Shown here: one piece after another, positions 34,975 to 46,134 of the stretch | Position numbering within the stretch: the stretch's first letter is position 1 | How the letters are laid out: each line of letters opens with the position of its first letter | NCBI RefSeq assembly: GCF_008831285.2 | Contig: NC_045146.1 | Coordinates: forward strand, 8,566,972-8,630,971 | From: Nymphaea colorata | Taxonomy: Eukaryota; Streptophyta; Magnoliopsida; Nymphaeales; Nymphaeaceae | Direction of reading: 5' to 3' | DNA length: 64,000 nucleotides | Notes under the pieces: model-generated | Databases searched by the model: none | The model's input: only the letters and a program-made list of their open reading frames with translations | What the model was told of the DNA's origin: nothing | Program-made: the position numbers and the translations under genes

Positions 34975-35433
34975 CTATACTGGCCACATTCTGTAAAGAA
35001 GGTTCTTAGGTGCACGTGGGTTTTTAGTTCCTTTCAACTTACTGAATTTTCTTGGAAGTTCTTCCAAATCTTCATCTTTGAGGTCCTCATAGAAGTCCCT
35101 TTTCCTGTATTGTTTCTTGTGATTAGTCTGCATGTGGCACATTGTCCTCTCCGATGCGAGACCATATGGTCTCAGTAGGTATGTGTGAACCTCTTTTGCT
35201 TGAGGCCTCCTTAGCCAAGTTGCTTGATGGTCCCGCCCCACCATTGTTTTCATCAATAACTGAAACATTTTCTAAAACTGGGTGGACTTTTTTGAAGGCA
35301 TCTCAGCCCCATTCTTGTAATTTATTTGCCCATGAATTTATTTCTTTGAACTGGAGGATTCATAAATCTCGACCTCAAAATATGCTTCAGTGTGCTCTTC
35401 AATGTGCTTTTTAGATCGAGTGCGAGAAGCCAT
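34975..35433 (-). pseudogene. Retrotransposon gag-like fragment (gypsy type suspected)
   Basis: A minus-strand ATG at 35433-35431 starts MASRTRSKKHIEEHTEAYFE, followed by VEIYESSSSKK and a stop. After a frameshift, frame 35268-34975 reads HKKQYRKRDFYEDLKDED, then LEELPRKFSKLKGTKNPRAP and a stop. The charged composition and proximity to the gypsy repeat suggest the gag start of a large gypsy element, but no domain is diagnostic. Confidence 0.35.
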
Positions 35434-35984
35434 TGCAACTACTCACTTAGTTTGTTTCCACCTATTGTCATGACATAGTTAGCTTTGAAATCTAGACATG
35501 GAGATTTTGAAAGTGTTGCTTGGAGACATTAGAGACATTGAGCACGATTGTACATTAGGAGGCAAGGAGGGTAATATAAAACTATGTCTAATTTATTGAG
35601 ATCAGATGAATGATTTTATACAAGACCGGACTGAATGATAACATGGGGATGGATGACAAACTCCAACCACCCCATGTACGGCTTTGACCTAGAAAGTTGA
35701 CTATAGACACTGATTTGACTTTTCCCATGGCTGAGTATGTGGCACAAGCCAAGTTGCTAATGTCCTCCCATCATTTGGTTCCTAACTTGTAGTCCATGAT
35801 CCCGCCATGTTCCTTTATAACGTAGTAATAAAACATTTGCCTCCTCAAGCACTGCACCTATACATCTCTTTGGATGGACGGGAATACCCAAAAATGATTA
35901 TTTTACCCTTCACCATAAAATGTCCAAATTGAGTTTCAAAAATCAAATAACATTTGCCTCCTTAAGAACTACGCATATACACCG

Positions 35985-36800
35985 CTTTGATGGTATGTGT
36001 GAACACTCAAAATTTTCACAAGTGTAATGACTAATTTACCCTTCACCATGAAATTTCTAAATTGATTTTCAAAACTTAAATAAGAACAAGGATCATTTTG
36101 GATCAAAAAGCAAGTCCCACACCTGCATGGAGCACCTAGACCAAGAACACCTAGGTTGCCTAAGATGAAAATGATCATTTTGCCACTACGTCTTGTCACC
36201 CAAACCTAAAAAGTAGGTATTTTGACCAAAATTTCTAAAACATGCTTAACATTTAAGCAACTAGGCCATTTCTCAGCTTTACATGACCTCAAGAGTCGTT
36301 AGATTCAGCTCATTAGGGTTTCCTTCGCATACAATCAGCTATTCTATCTCGACCAGCTAACTCAGACCAAGCACCTACCAATTCTAGAATACTAGGACTA
36401 TGTCAATCCAAACGAGGTAGGATCATGTTTACCATGTATAAATGAACATTGGTTAACCTGGTTTGAGTTCCAAAGGCCTTAGATCCCTTTTCTTTCATGT
36501 TTTTAGGGGTTTGAGCTGAATTTGAGCTCATGCTGATAGAGTGAGCTGAAACTAAGCTGGGATCCTGTTTATCATTTGTAAATTAATCTTCCTTTAATTT
36601 GGTTTGAGTTTGTGCATCCATATTTGAATTTAATTCAGTTTTGAGTGCTTTCTCTCTTCTATTTTTAGGATTTGATCTGAATAGAGGAGTTGAAACTGAG
36701 ATGAGATTATGTTTATCAAGCACAAATCTATATTCCCTTAGTTCAGTTTGATCTCATTCATCTAGATTTGAGTTTAATTAATTCTAAAGGCCATGGAGCT
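35985..36800. repeat. Dispersed retrotransposon-associated repeat, copy 2
   Basis: Homologous to 28700-29650 in the same order, including TTTACCCTTCACCATGAAATT at 36031-36051 and the units of about 160 bp marked by TTTTTAGG at about 36500 and 36663. A partial extra copy of the first segment lies at 35907-35945 (ACCCTTCACCATAAAATGTC). Divergence is high. Confidence 0.65.
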
Positions 36801-39117
36801 CTTTCTTAGTATTTATTATTTTATTGTTTCAGAAATACTAGTCTTTTTTTCATTAAACTTATGTTTAATATTTTATGCTAATGTTTGTTTCAGAAATAAT
36901 AGTATTTTATTTTCATGCTTTATAAAATATTAGTTCTTCATCTTAAATAAGTCAAAATTTTCTAGACAAAGTTTGCAGTGTTTGACATTATTAGCATGAG
37001 ATTCAAATTTTACTCAACCTTACTATGGGATCTATGAAGAACAAAGAATTTGAATAGGGTTACAGTTGACTAAGAACCAACCTCTACTAGCTATTTGTTA
37101 ATAGAAAAACAAAGAAATCTCATTAAAACCCATAATATTTCAATGAGAATATCAAAGAATAAAAGAAAAATGTACAAGATATAGACAAGTTTTATGTGAT
37201 AGGCCTAGTTGGATTGGTGTTGATATTTGCATACCAATCTTTAGAGAACAATTGCGTTCATCATTAATATCATAAACTCATGTTCATGTTTTGGAAAAAA
37301 AATTGCCAAAAAAGCCTTACTTTCTCACAGGTTATAGTTTCAAATCCTATGGAAAGTTGTAGAAATGGACTTACGAAAATAATGTCATATGCTTACTATA
37401 TGGGAGTCTAAATTTTTCAACATATATTGTTCTGTATTTGAGACCCTCACATAAGCTTTTTATTCTCTAAATTTTCTTGTGGTTTTCAATTATCTAAACA
37501 ACCTTTTTTTATTAAATCAAACATGTGTAGTCCAATAATTAATTAGATTGTTTCGACCAAATAAACTACAAAAAATTAATTATTGCAATCAATAAATCAA
37601 AATAAAAAATAAATGGGTGGTCTAAGAAACAATTGAAAATAATATATACAACTTAACAAAACATTGTGAAAAAGGTAGAAGTTATTTATAACAAAATAGA
37701 AAGAGTATAAAATAATAATAGTAAAGTAACTAAAGAACTGAAGGTACTAAATATGAGCTACTACGGTGAAACAATTTTAATAATAGTAAATTGAAACTGT
37801 ATCGTTGGAGGGTAGGCCTTTTAACTATTTATTAAAGAATGAGGTAAATGAATTAACAATCAACGAGAAGTAAAATGAACAAACAAAAAAAAATCATGAA
37901 AGGGATGTGGAGGAGGCGGCGACCTCTTTGTTGTCTTATATAGTGTGAGGCAACATCGTATTAAAATCATTATAACAAAGAATAGTAAAGACCCTATAGC
38001 TGCCACACAGACTAATTGAGACATAAAATCATTATAATTATGCTTTATATAGGTAAAATTTAAAATATACGAGCTAACCTAGAGTATTATGTTTAGTTGC
38101 TAAAATTAACATAAAATATGCATTGTTTCAATATGAAATAATATGGTCACCTTATTTAAGAATTCTCAATAGGTTTACTTAAGAATTGAAAATTGCTAGA
38201 AAAACTTGTTTACTGAAGTAAAATTTGGACATCTTTAAAAATATGAAAACTAACATTGAATATACAAGTTTCATACAATTAAGTTATTTATTTTAATTTA
38301 ATTAATTAAATTGCATTATGTAAAGCATCAGTATTTAATCAGTTAAGTAAATGTTTTAGAAAATAAATAAAAAATAATAAAAAATTAGAAAACTTGGTCA
38401 ATTACATTGCAGACATGAAAATTGATATAGCTAAAGGAATTATTAAATTCCAATGGCCAATACTAATATTACCATATTGTGTATATTACTTAAGTTTTTA
38501 AGAATGTGGCCTCCTATCCGTTAGAGATGCAAATGGTTTCGATTTGGATCCAGTCCAAATTTTATCAGATTTGGTTTAATCAAATTCTATACAATAAACC
38601 TTGTCTTTTAAAAATGTAATTTGAAACTGCATAAAATCCACTATTTACATGCCATCAAGTTGGACTTTTAGTGACTCCTAATTGAAAAAATCAACTCAAA
38701 TTCAGATTTGAACAGGACTCTACATGTTTAATTTAAATTGGATTTAATAATTGGTCTGAATTTTTTTACTAGATTTGTGTAAACGAATTTATAATTGAAT
38801 CCATAATTAAGCTTATATATAGTGTTGCCAACTTATATTTATTTTGATTTTAAAAATCAATAAAACCATTTAAAATTTTGAAAAGTAGCTCTTTATACCT
38901 ATTTTTGCCAAGGGGTTGTTGGGTGACTAAAATCGATAAGTTAGATTACCAACTAGTGAAAAAAAAATTGAGTGAAAATGTAAATATTTTTAAAAAATGT
39001 TATATTAGCATAATCCACATTAATAGCTTTTCAATTTCAAGCCCGTTCACATCTTTCTTTCCATGTATGTTTAAAGAAGCTATTGGCTCTTTCATTCCAT
39101 GTTTGTAAAAGCTATTA
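36800..39117. other. No recognised gene, strongly AT-rich
   Basis: Long AT-rich stretch without coding signal. At 38525-38790 there are degenerate GATTTGGAT/AAATCCAA words similar to those near 24.1, 40.8 and 43.9 kb. Confidence 0.5.
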
Positions 39118-39142
39118 GCTCTCTCTCTCTCTCTCTCTCTCT
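39118..39142. repeat. CT microsatellite
   Basis: A run of about 12 CT dinucleotides, about 40 bp before the copia LTR. Confidence 0.95.
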
Positions 39143-39182
39143 TGTTTCTTTTGAAAGAAACCACCACACATAAAGTAAACAG

Positions 39183-39584
39183 TGTTAGCATAGCAGATCC
39201 AACGAGATCCCAATCCAGGGCTGATTTTGGAAACGCACCACAAAGGCAAGAAAAACGAGCTGGAGACAAAAGCAAGAAAATTGAGGAAAAAGGAAATCAG
39301 CGTCAACTGATAAAATCTCATGATTACAACGGCAAGGAAGAAGAAACCGTCAAGCCAACAAAGGGAAGTAAATCCCAACGCATGAATAAGCCAAACTATA
39401 AACAAAAGGAAAGACATCTTTCCAAGATTGACTTGATGTAATTCTTCCTCTATAAATAATGAAACCTCACCTAGAGTAAGTGGTGAGAGAGGATCATTGT
39501 GGATGTAGGAGAATCGTTCTCAGAACAATGTTATTCTCTGTGTTTCTCATTTTCTCTTCCGTGTTTTCTTTATGGTATCAGAGC
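39183..39584 (+). repeat. copia 5' LTR and primer-binding site
   Basis: The LTR candidate starts TGTTAGCATAG at 39183 and ends just before TGGTATCAGAGC (39573-39584), the initiator-tRNA primer-binding site. A TATA-like CTATAAATAATG lies at 39450-39461, about 120 bp before the LTR end. The 3' end lacks a clean CA. No second copy was found, because the element is truncated downstream. Confidence 0.75.
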
Positions 39585-39796
39585 TGTGAAAAGAACTGTT
39601 GAAAACAGACTGTGCCTTCCACCGGAAATCACCACTCACGGTTAGAATCTCTATTGGCGTGTTCAAGTCCAACAACTCTTGTTGTCTGTTTATTGACCGG
39701 TGTTGTCTCCTCAGGCATTGTTTACTGCGAGTTTATAGCAGAAAGTACCTTCATTCCATTGAGAATTCAACAGCTCCAAACTTGACCAGATTTATT

Positions 39797-40252
39797 ATGG
39801 CATCAAACGGAGCTGTAACTCAGATGTCATTGCAAGGTACTGCTTTACCTTTACTACCTGCACCAACCACTTTACAGCAATATTTGAACATTTAAGTTGA
39901 CTGCGGATAATTTGTTACTGTGGGAATCACAATTTCTACCTCTGCTATAATCATATGATTTGCTTGGGTTCATTGATAGTTCTAAACCATGTCCGATCCA
40001 ATATATCACTAGTAGTGATAGGAGATCTCAGTCTATTAATCTTGAATATGTGACTTGGATGAGGCAAGTTCAACTTCTCTTAAGTTGTATTATCTCCTCA
40101 TTGTTTGAAACTGTTTTTGCGCAAGTAGTTGGACTCAAGATGTCATATGAGGTATGGAATGCTCTTAAAAGGTTCTATACTGCTCATTCCCACTCAAGAA
40201 TCATGCAACTCAAGGAACAACTACAAGGACTTCGAAAAGGTCTCATGACATA
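39797..40252 (+). pseudogene. Ty1/copia gag N-terminal fragment
   Basis: The + strand starts MASNGAVTQMSLQGTALPLL at 39797. After a frame change near 39890 comes KLTADNLLLWESQFLPLL, a TAA (from a likely CAA or CGA codon), then SYDLLGFIDSSKPCPIQY, EYVTWMRQVQLLLSCIISS and YEVWNALKRFYTAHSHSRIM, ending in QLKEQLQGLRKGLMT and TAA. This is the gag (UBN2-like) domain of copia elements. It follows its own LTR and primer-binding site at the expected distance of about 200 bp. Everything after the first about 150 codons of gag is missing. Confidence 0.85.
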
Positions 40253-40259
40253 AACGAAG

Positions 40260-42627
40260 GTTCCCAGGGTGAGCAGGGAGATGATGTGATGGTAAAATGG
40301 AAGATTCATTGTTCAACATATGCTAGTGCCAATTTAGTGTTTAGAATTGTATTTTGTGTTTGTAGAAGCTTTATTTTCTGTTTTAAAGAATAGTGATCGC
40401 TAGGTACAAATCTACATGTTTCTCCATAGAAACCTGCCACAAGTTCTAGATTTTATTGCCAGTCTGTTATCGGCCATTGGCTTTCATATTTGTTAACACA
40501 CCAGTTTTCCTTAATTATCCATTTTCTATTATTTTCTCTATTTTGAGCGTTTTTTGTTGACAAAGTGTATATTTGGAAAGTGGTTTTGGTTGAAGGCTGA
40601 TATCAAATGGTGGGTTTTTAGAAACTGGTTTAGTTAATTTGGATATTAGAATTGAAGTTTAGTTTGGAATAGAATATTAGATTTTGGATATGAAATGAAT
40701 GCTAATAATCAGATTTGGGTTTGAAGGCTTGGATTTGGATTTGAACATTTGATGAGTTATGGTTTTGATTTGAAAGTGGATTTGATTGGACATGAATTTT
40801 GATCTGATTTGAGTATTGGATTCCTGAACTTGGATGAATTAGATTGAAATTGAAAATTTGGCTAGTTTGGCTAGAAAATAAGGTTGATAGGTATGTTTTG
40901 GTTATTTTTCTTTTCTTTATCCATTTCTTCCTTCCAAATTGGGAATAAGGTTGTTACTTTGGCATATGAAGAACATTTGTCTCATATTGTATACATGTTA
41001 CATAGGCAATTAGTTGAATAACATTTGAATTTGGGAGTCTTCATTTTCTAAAAGGGCATGAAACAGGGGCTTTGTTAAACTTGAAGCAGTTCTAAACATT
41101 TATATTATCAACATCATAAATGAACAAATGACACAAGAAGCTAACAAAGAAATGAAAGAAATCTCTCTCCTCTCTCTCTCTCTCTATCTCTCGCATGCCC
41201 CCCACCCCCAACTTGTTGTGCGCATATGCATCTCTGAAGGTCTTATTTCATATATTGGTTACTGATCCACTATTACCTTAACGTACTCATCTTCATGATT
41301 GACACTTACTATTGGCCCCTCCTTATATTTGTCTGGTACTCATTGAACCTAGCAGGCTTCTAGCGATTGGGTTGCAGGTGAATGCTATTTCATTAGAACT
41401 ATGAGATACTCAACGACTTTACCATTAGTAATTTATAGTGGAAAAGATTAATTTTGTCAAATTAGAGTTAAGAGAGGATATCCAACAAACTCCTCAATTT
41501 GCTAAGATACCTTATTTATATCCTCAGTTTTTTATGGTTTATCATTTATCATTTCTATTTTTTATATATAAGTAGCACATGGACTCTACAATATCTAGAC
41601 CTAATGATTCAAGTTCAGTGTTTGTCAACAACTTCCAAACTAGTATGCTTCCTTTAAAAGTCAACTTCATGAAGATCACATGTGTGAAAGAGTTTATTAG
41701 GACATTAAATGAAACAAGTATTCAACATGCTATTTGTCTTCGTTGTAAAATTTCTAGGGACTGCAATAATTAAATGGTACTGCACGTCCAATGAACCATT
41801 TAAAGATGTGTCCAGGGATGCAAAACTTGGAATTATGCCAGCAACTTCTTACAATTTGTTGATACATTTAAATTTAATTAAAAAAAAAACAACTTGATTT
41901 AACTCATAGTCATTCATGTTCTATAGTTAATCATTAAGGGTTTCAAAAAATTTGTCAAAAGATTATAATCACAATTGAAGTGATTGTCACATAACACTAT
42001 CAGATCATATTGCATACATGCTTATGAAAATGAAATGATAAAATTACGTGATATTTTAGAGAAGACTAATGAGAGAATTAGTCTTACATTGACATATATT
42101 TCTTCTTATTAGAATAATAGTTATTCATATTTAACTACACATTATATCGAACCTATGGGAAATGCAAAAGAAAGTTACTAATTTGGTTGTTGTTGAGACT
42201 TCTCATACCGAGAAAAACTTGCATTAGTCATATCTTGGCTACATTTGCTTTCTCCTTCGGTGAACCAAGGAAGTGGAGATGGCACCTCCTTGAATGCGGG
42301 GAACAAGCCATCATTCTTCATATTCTTGCTTTTGTCACTTTTTAGTATATGAGTGTTATTATTTGTTTTATCTTCATATGTTTTCTAGATATTAAACTAT
42401 TATGTATCTTAGTAACTATAATGGGTAAATCTTGACATGGTTAGTGTTGAATATTTGACATTTATTTTCTCTTAAGTGATGGTTATGTATGTCTCCTACA
42501 TATCCATTAAGTTGGTTCGGCCTAAACGAGAAGCATCTTGCACATTGTTTTGTTCAAGAAAATGGTAAAAATATGGGAGGTTCTTGGTAGTTTCATTGTC
42601 CTATTAAATTGATTAAATGAGTCTGTT

Positions 42628-42705
<78 letters not shown>

Positions 42706-42847
42706 GAAAAATAGGAAAGGGCCTGCAACAGCAGCCTTCATGGCATCTTTTGACAAGCATTTACCTGAGCAAAAAGGGGAAGGGGGCTGCTTTTGCAGCA
42801 CTTTTGCCAAGTAACTCTTAAACTATACATATAAACACACAAACAAG

Positions 42848-42880
<33 letters not shown>

Positions 42881-45290
42881 AGAGAGAGAGAGATTGACCC
42901 ATCTGAGATTGATGTAGAAGAGAGGGGATGCAGCGCCCATTTGTCCATGAGAGAGAAAGAGAGAGATTGTTTTGTTAGAGTGTAAAATCATCATTCTTTA
43001 GAATACTCTTTCATTTTCCTCTCAATCCATCCATTTCTAGAGAGAGGAGATGCAACTTTATAACTCGCCTTTCCTTCCTTGTTTATGAAAACTTAGCTTT
43101 TTATTCATTTCCTTTTCCAAGAAGACGTCTAAACATAAACCAGCTATCATTTCCTTTCCCTCTGTTTCCTCTAAATTTACTGTAAAGAAAAAAAAGACCT
43201 CGTTTATGATTGGAAGAATGTGGCCATAAGGTGAACGCGGAGAATAATTACCACATAACTCTCCCTCTTGAAACCAATTGTGAAACTTAGGAAAAATCAC
43301 TGAATAAATTAATTTATAATGTAGTAATAAATTTAGTACTTTTTTCATAACTGTTACAACCCTTCAGATGAAGGGGTGCTCCCTAAGAGACATGTCCATT
43401 GAGATGAAGGGATGGTTCCTTCAAGAGACATGTTCATTGTAAATAAGTACTCTTACGATGAAGGGGTGTTTCCCCAAGAGTTATGTCCATTCCAACCCTC
43501 TTTTGATATAATAAAAAGGGATGAAGAAGCCATCTTGAACACATTGAAGAATCTCATTCAGAAAGGTTGTGAACAGTCATTGGTGATTCAGAGCATAACT
43601 GCATGTGACCTTTATCTTGCTTCATGCCCTACATTACATATTTCCTACCTTCAATAGAGGCAGAGTTTGGGTTGGAAAGGCAATCATGAGACTGCCAAGG
43701 CATTTGCCATTACTAAGGATGACAACAGATCAGATTTGAATCAGATATACTTTTTACCATATCTGATATTTAGGATATACAATATACTCTAATCAAACTC
43801 GGATTTTAGTGCTGATGAAGAAAATACTACACACCATATCTGCATCTGAATTTTAAAATTTACATCCAAATCCCATCTAAATCTAACTTTTAAGTCATCT
43901 CCACATTAGATTCAAATCTGACTTTTAAGTTCAATGTGAATCTGATTTGAGTCCGACTTTTAAGTCAAATCCAAATCCGATCCAGATTCGATTTTTAAGT
44001 TTTATCCAAATTCGATCCTAAACCTGAGTTTATTAATTAAATCATTTTTGAAATATATGTACTTGCATTCAGATCTAAAATATTTGTATATTAGTCAAAA
44101 ATAGCAAAGCAAGCCAGGAACCTATGTTTTTTAAAAATATATCCATATTGAAGCAATGTAGTAAACAATCCAGTATTGTATCAATGTTGCCTACAAATTG
44201 CACGTTCAAGATGATAGTTAGGAGACAACAAATCTAATGGAGTAAACTGCAACTGCAAGCTTTCATCGTAAGTCCCAAGCCATTTAGGTTGGAATCAAAT
44301 TCTATGGTATTAGGAGTATTATAGTAAACCAACCTTAATTTTTTTTTTTTCGCTGAAACCTTAAATTATTTTTTTATTTCATTCTTTTATATATGCTAAA
44401 CAAATATGATATTTGTCAATTCATTTGATCAATTTTGTTCCTTTTTATACAAATATGCTTTCTCATAATGATTTTCCTTTTATTTCCCTCCTTGTCCTCC
44501 CTTTCTTTTCATTTTCCTTCCATCCTTGGTATGTTTTCTTTCCTTCCGTGCAAACATAGCTTTAAATAAAAAAATTAGAAAAAATGAATGAAATTTTTAT
44601 ATATTGGATTATGTATGTAGGTCTGATTGGTTTGGGATCAATGCATTTTTAGTGATTCAAATCATGATGGGTTGATGATGGTGGTGGTGAAGAAAAAGAA
44701 AGGTCGAGATAAAAGGAAGCCAAAACAAATGAAGCAGCCCCTGATAGCCTCAACAGAGAGAGAGAGAGAGAGAGAGAGACTAGTTTATTTGTTCATAACT
44801 TGTGATTAAAAATGGTCAACTTGATGCCTGTTGGTGGCGAATATAAGCACCTAGTTAAATATTTGAAAGTGTGAAGCCATGATTTCCGAAAAATTAAAAT
44901 TTGAGTACACTTTTTGCAATACGTTGAAAACTTGAGCACGTTTTTTGCAAATTTTTCAGTTTTAACTTTAAACCGGAAATAAGTGGAGGAACTTCTACTT
45001 AGTCACTCTGACGGTAATTTTTTGGTGCCAGACTGCCAGTGACCATGTCCCGCTGATGGTAGGTCTGATTAGTTCCAGTAGATATTTTTTTTTAAATTGT
45101 TTTCAACTTCTGAACTAATACACCATACCGCTTTTGATTGTCGACCTCCGGAACATTTCTCGTAGAACATGGCTTATTCATTTGCTCCAAGATTCCGAGC
45201 ATTTATTCAAAAGCATGTAGAGTATGATTTGCACATCCGCGCACTTGTCACTCCAAAATCTATGAACTAATTCATTATTGAGAACTCTTG
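40260..45290. other. No recognised gene; simple and degenerate repeats
   Basis: Iterated GATTTGGATTTGAA-like words lie at 40640-40870 and AAATCTGACTTTTAAGTC-like words at 43720-44030. A CT run then TA run covers 42629-42701, and GA runs cover 42848-42893 and 44754-44779. At 43370-43490 a unit containing GATGAAGGG...AAGAGACATGTYCATT occurs three times. Open frames at 41579-41897, 43058-43348 and 43412-43657 resemble nothing I know. Confidence 0.4.
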
Positions 45291-45419
45291 TTTCAAGAAA
45301 ATTTATTCAACTTCTCAAAAAGTAAATTACAACATACAGAATGCTCAGCCGGACAACAAAAACGTGAAGTAACTCCGAAGAGGTTTCAGTAAGTTGCGCG
45401 GCCATGGCCATGGAAAAGG

Positions 45420-46127
45420 CTATTTCAATACGTCCTCATTATCAAGCGATGGGGAACCTTGATGCAGTGTCACACCACTATAACCAAACAACTTCACAAA
45501 GCAGGAAATTAGCTGCTGATGAATGACTTCATCAGCGGGAAGGTCCATCCTGGTCTCTCTCCTCAGTGACGTGACCTCTTTATTAGCTATCCCGCAAGGC
45601 ACAATGTGTTCAAAGAACTTCATATCTGGATCAATATTGAACGCTAATCCATGAGAAGTAAAGCCTGAGGATATCCTGACACCAATAGCACCAATCTTTC
45701 TGTCGTCAACCCAAACTCCCGTACCTCCATCCCCACCTGCACGAGCAGGCACACCATACAGTGATGCAAGCTCAACCATAGCTAACTCAAGGTTTTCGAC
45801 ATACTTTCTTGCTCCCAACCCCATTTGCTTCAGTGAAATAATGGGATAAACCACAGCTTGGCCTGGACCATGAAAGGTTATATCCCCTCCCCTCTGTGTA
45901 TAATGCAGTTCTGCTCCCAGGGATTGAAGTTCATCCTCTGAAATAAGCAAATTGTGAACTGTCCTCCTCCTCCCCAAAGTGTAGGTCGGTGGATGCTGAA
46001 GAGACAAAAGTGTGTCCGAAATAATTCCTGATTTTCTTAGATGGACCAGCTTTTCCTGAAGATTGAGTGCATCTAAGTAGCTTACCAATCCCATTGTCCA
46101 TACCACAAGGCTCTTTGGAGCCTTCAT
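45420..46127 (-). CDS. LIP2: LIP2, mitochondrial octanoyltransferase (lipoate biosynthesis)
   Basis: The enzyme moves octanoyl from octanoyl-ACP to lipoyl-domain lysines (glycine cleavage H protein and 2-oxoacid dehydrogenase E2 subunits). Lipoyl synthase then adds sulfur. This is the family function in the mitochondrial matrix. The protein is 235 aa from the ATG at 46127, the same length as I recall for Arabidopsis LIP2. An in-frame GTG six bases upstream is not a plausible eukaryotic start. Visible motifs: TLLSLQHPPTYTLGRRR (about 39-55), the substrate-pocket RGGDITFHGPGQ (79-90), GVWVDDRKIGAIGVR with the conserved Lys 144, SHGLAFNIDPDM (158-169), and HIVPCGIANKEVTSLRRE with catalytic Cys 178. 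The single coding exon has no frameshift. The 5' UTR probably contains an intron: TTGTGCAG on the minus strand at about 46199-46192 could be its acceptor. Possible 3' UTR extends to about 45.29 kb. Confidence 0.95.
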   Translation of the reverse strand: MKAPKSLVVWTMGLVSYLDALNLQEKLVHLRKSGIISDTLLSLQHPPTYTLGRRRTVHNLLISEDELQSLGAELHYTQRGGDITFHGPGQAVVYPIISLKQMGLGARKYVENLELAMVELASLYGVPARAGGDGGTGVWVDDRKIGAIGVRISSGFTSHGLAFNIDPDMKFFEHIVPCGIANKEVTSLRRETRMDLPADEVIHQQLISCFVKLFGYSGVTLHQGSPSLDNEDVLK

Positions 46128-46134
46128 TCCCACG

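Noticed and set aside
39142-39441. 99-codon + open frame
   Set aside because: It lies within the copia LTR. The Lys/Gln-rich translation has no family match, and the LTR explains the sequence.
46128-46133. Start of LIP2 two codons upstream of the ATG
   Set aside because: The codon there is GTG, not a normal eukaryotic start, and the ATG at 46127 gives the expected 235 aa.
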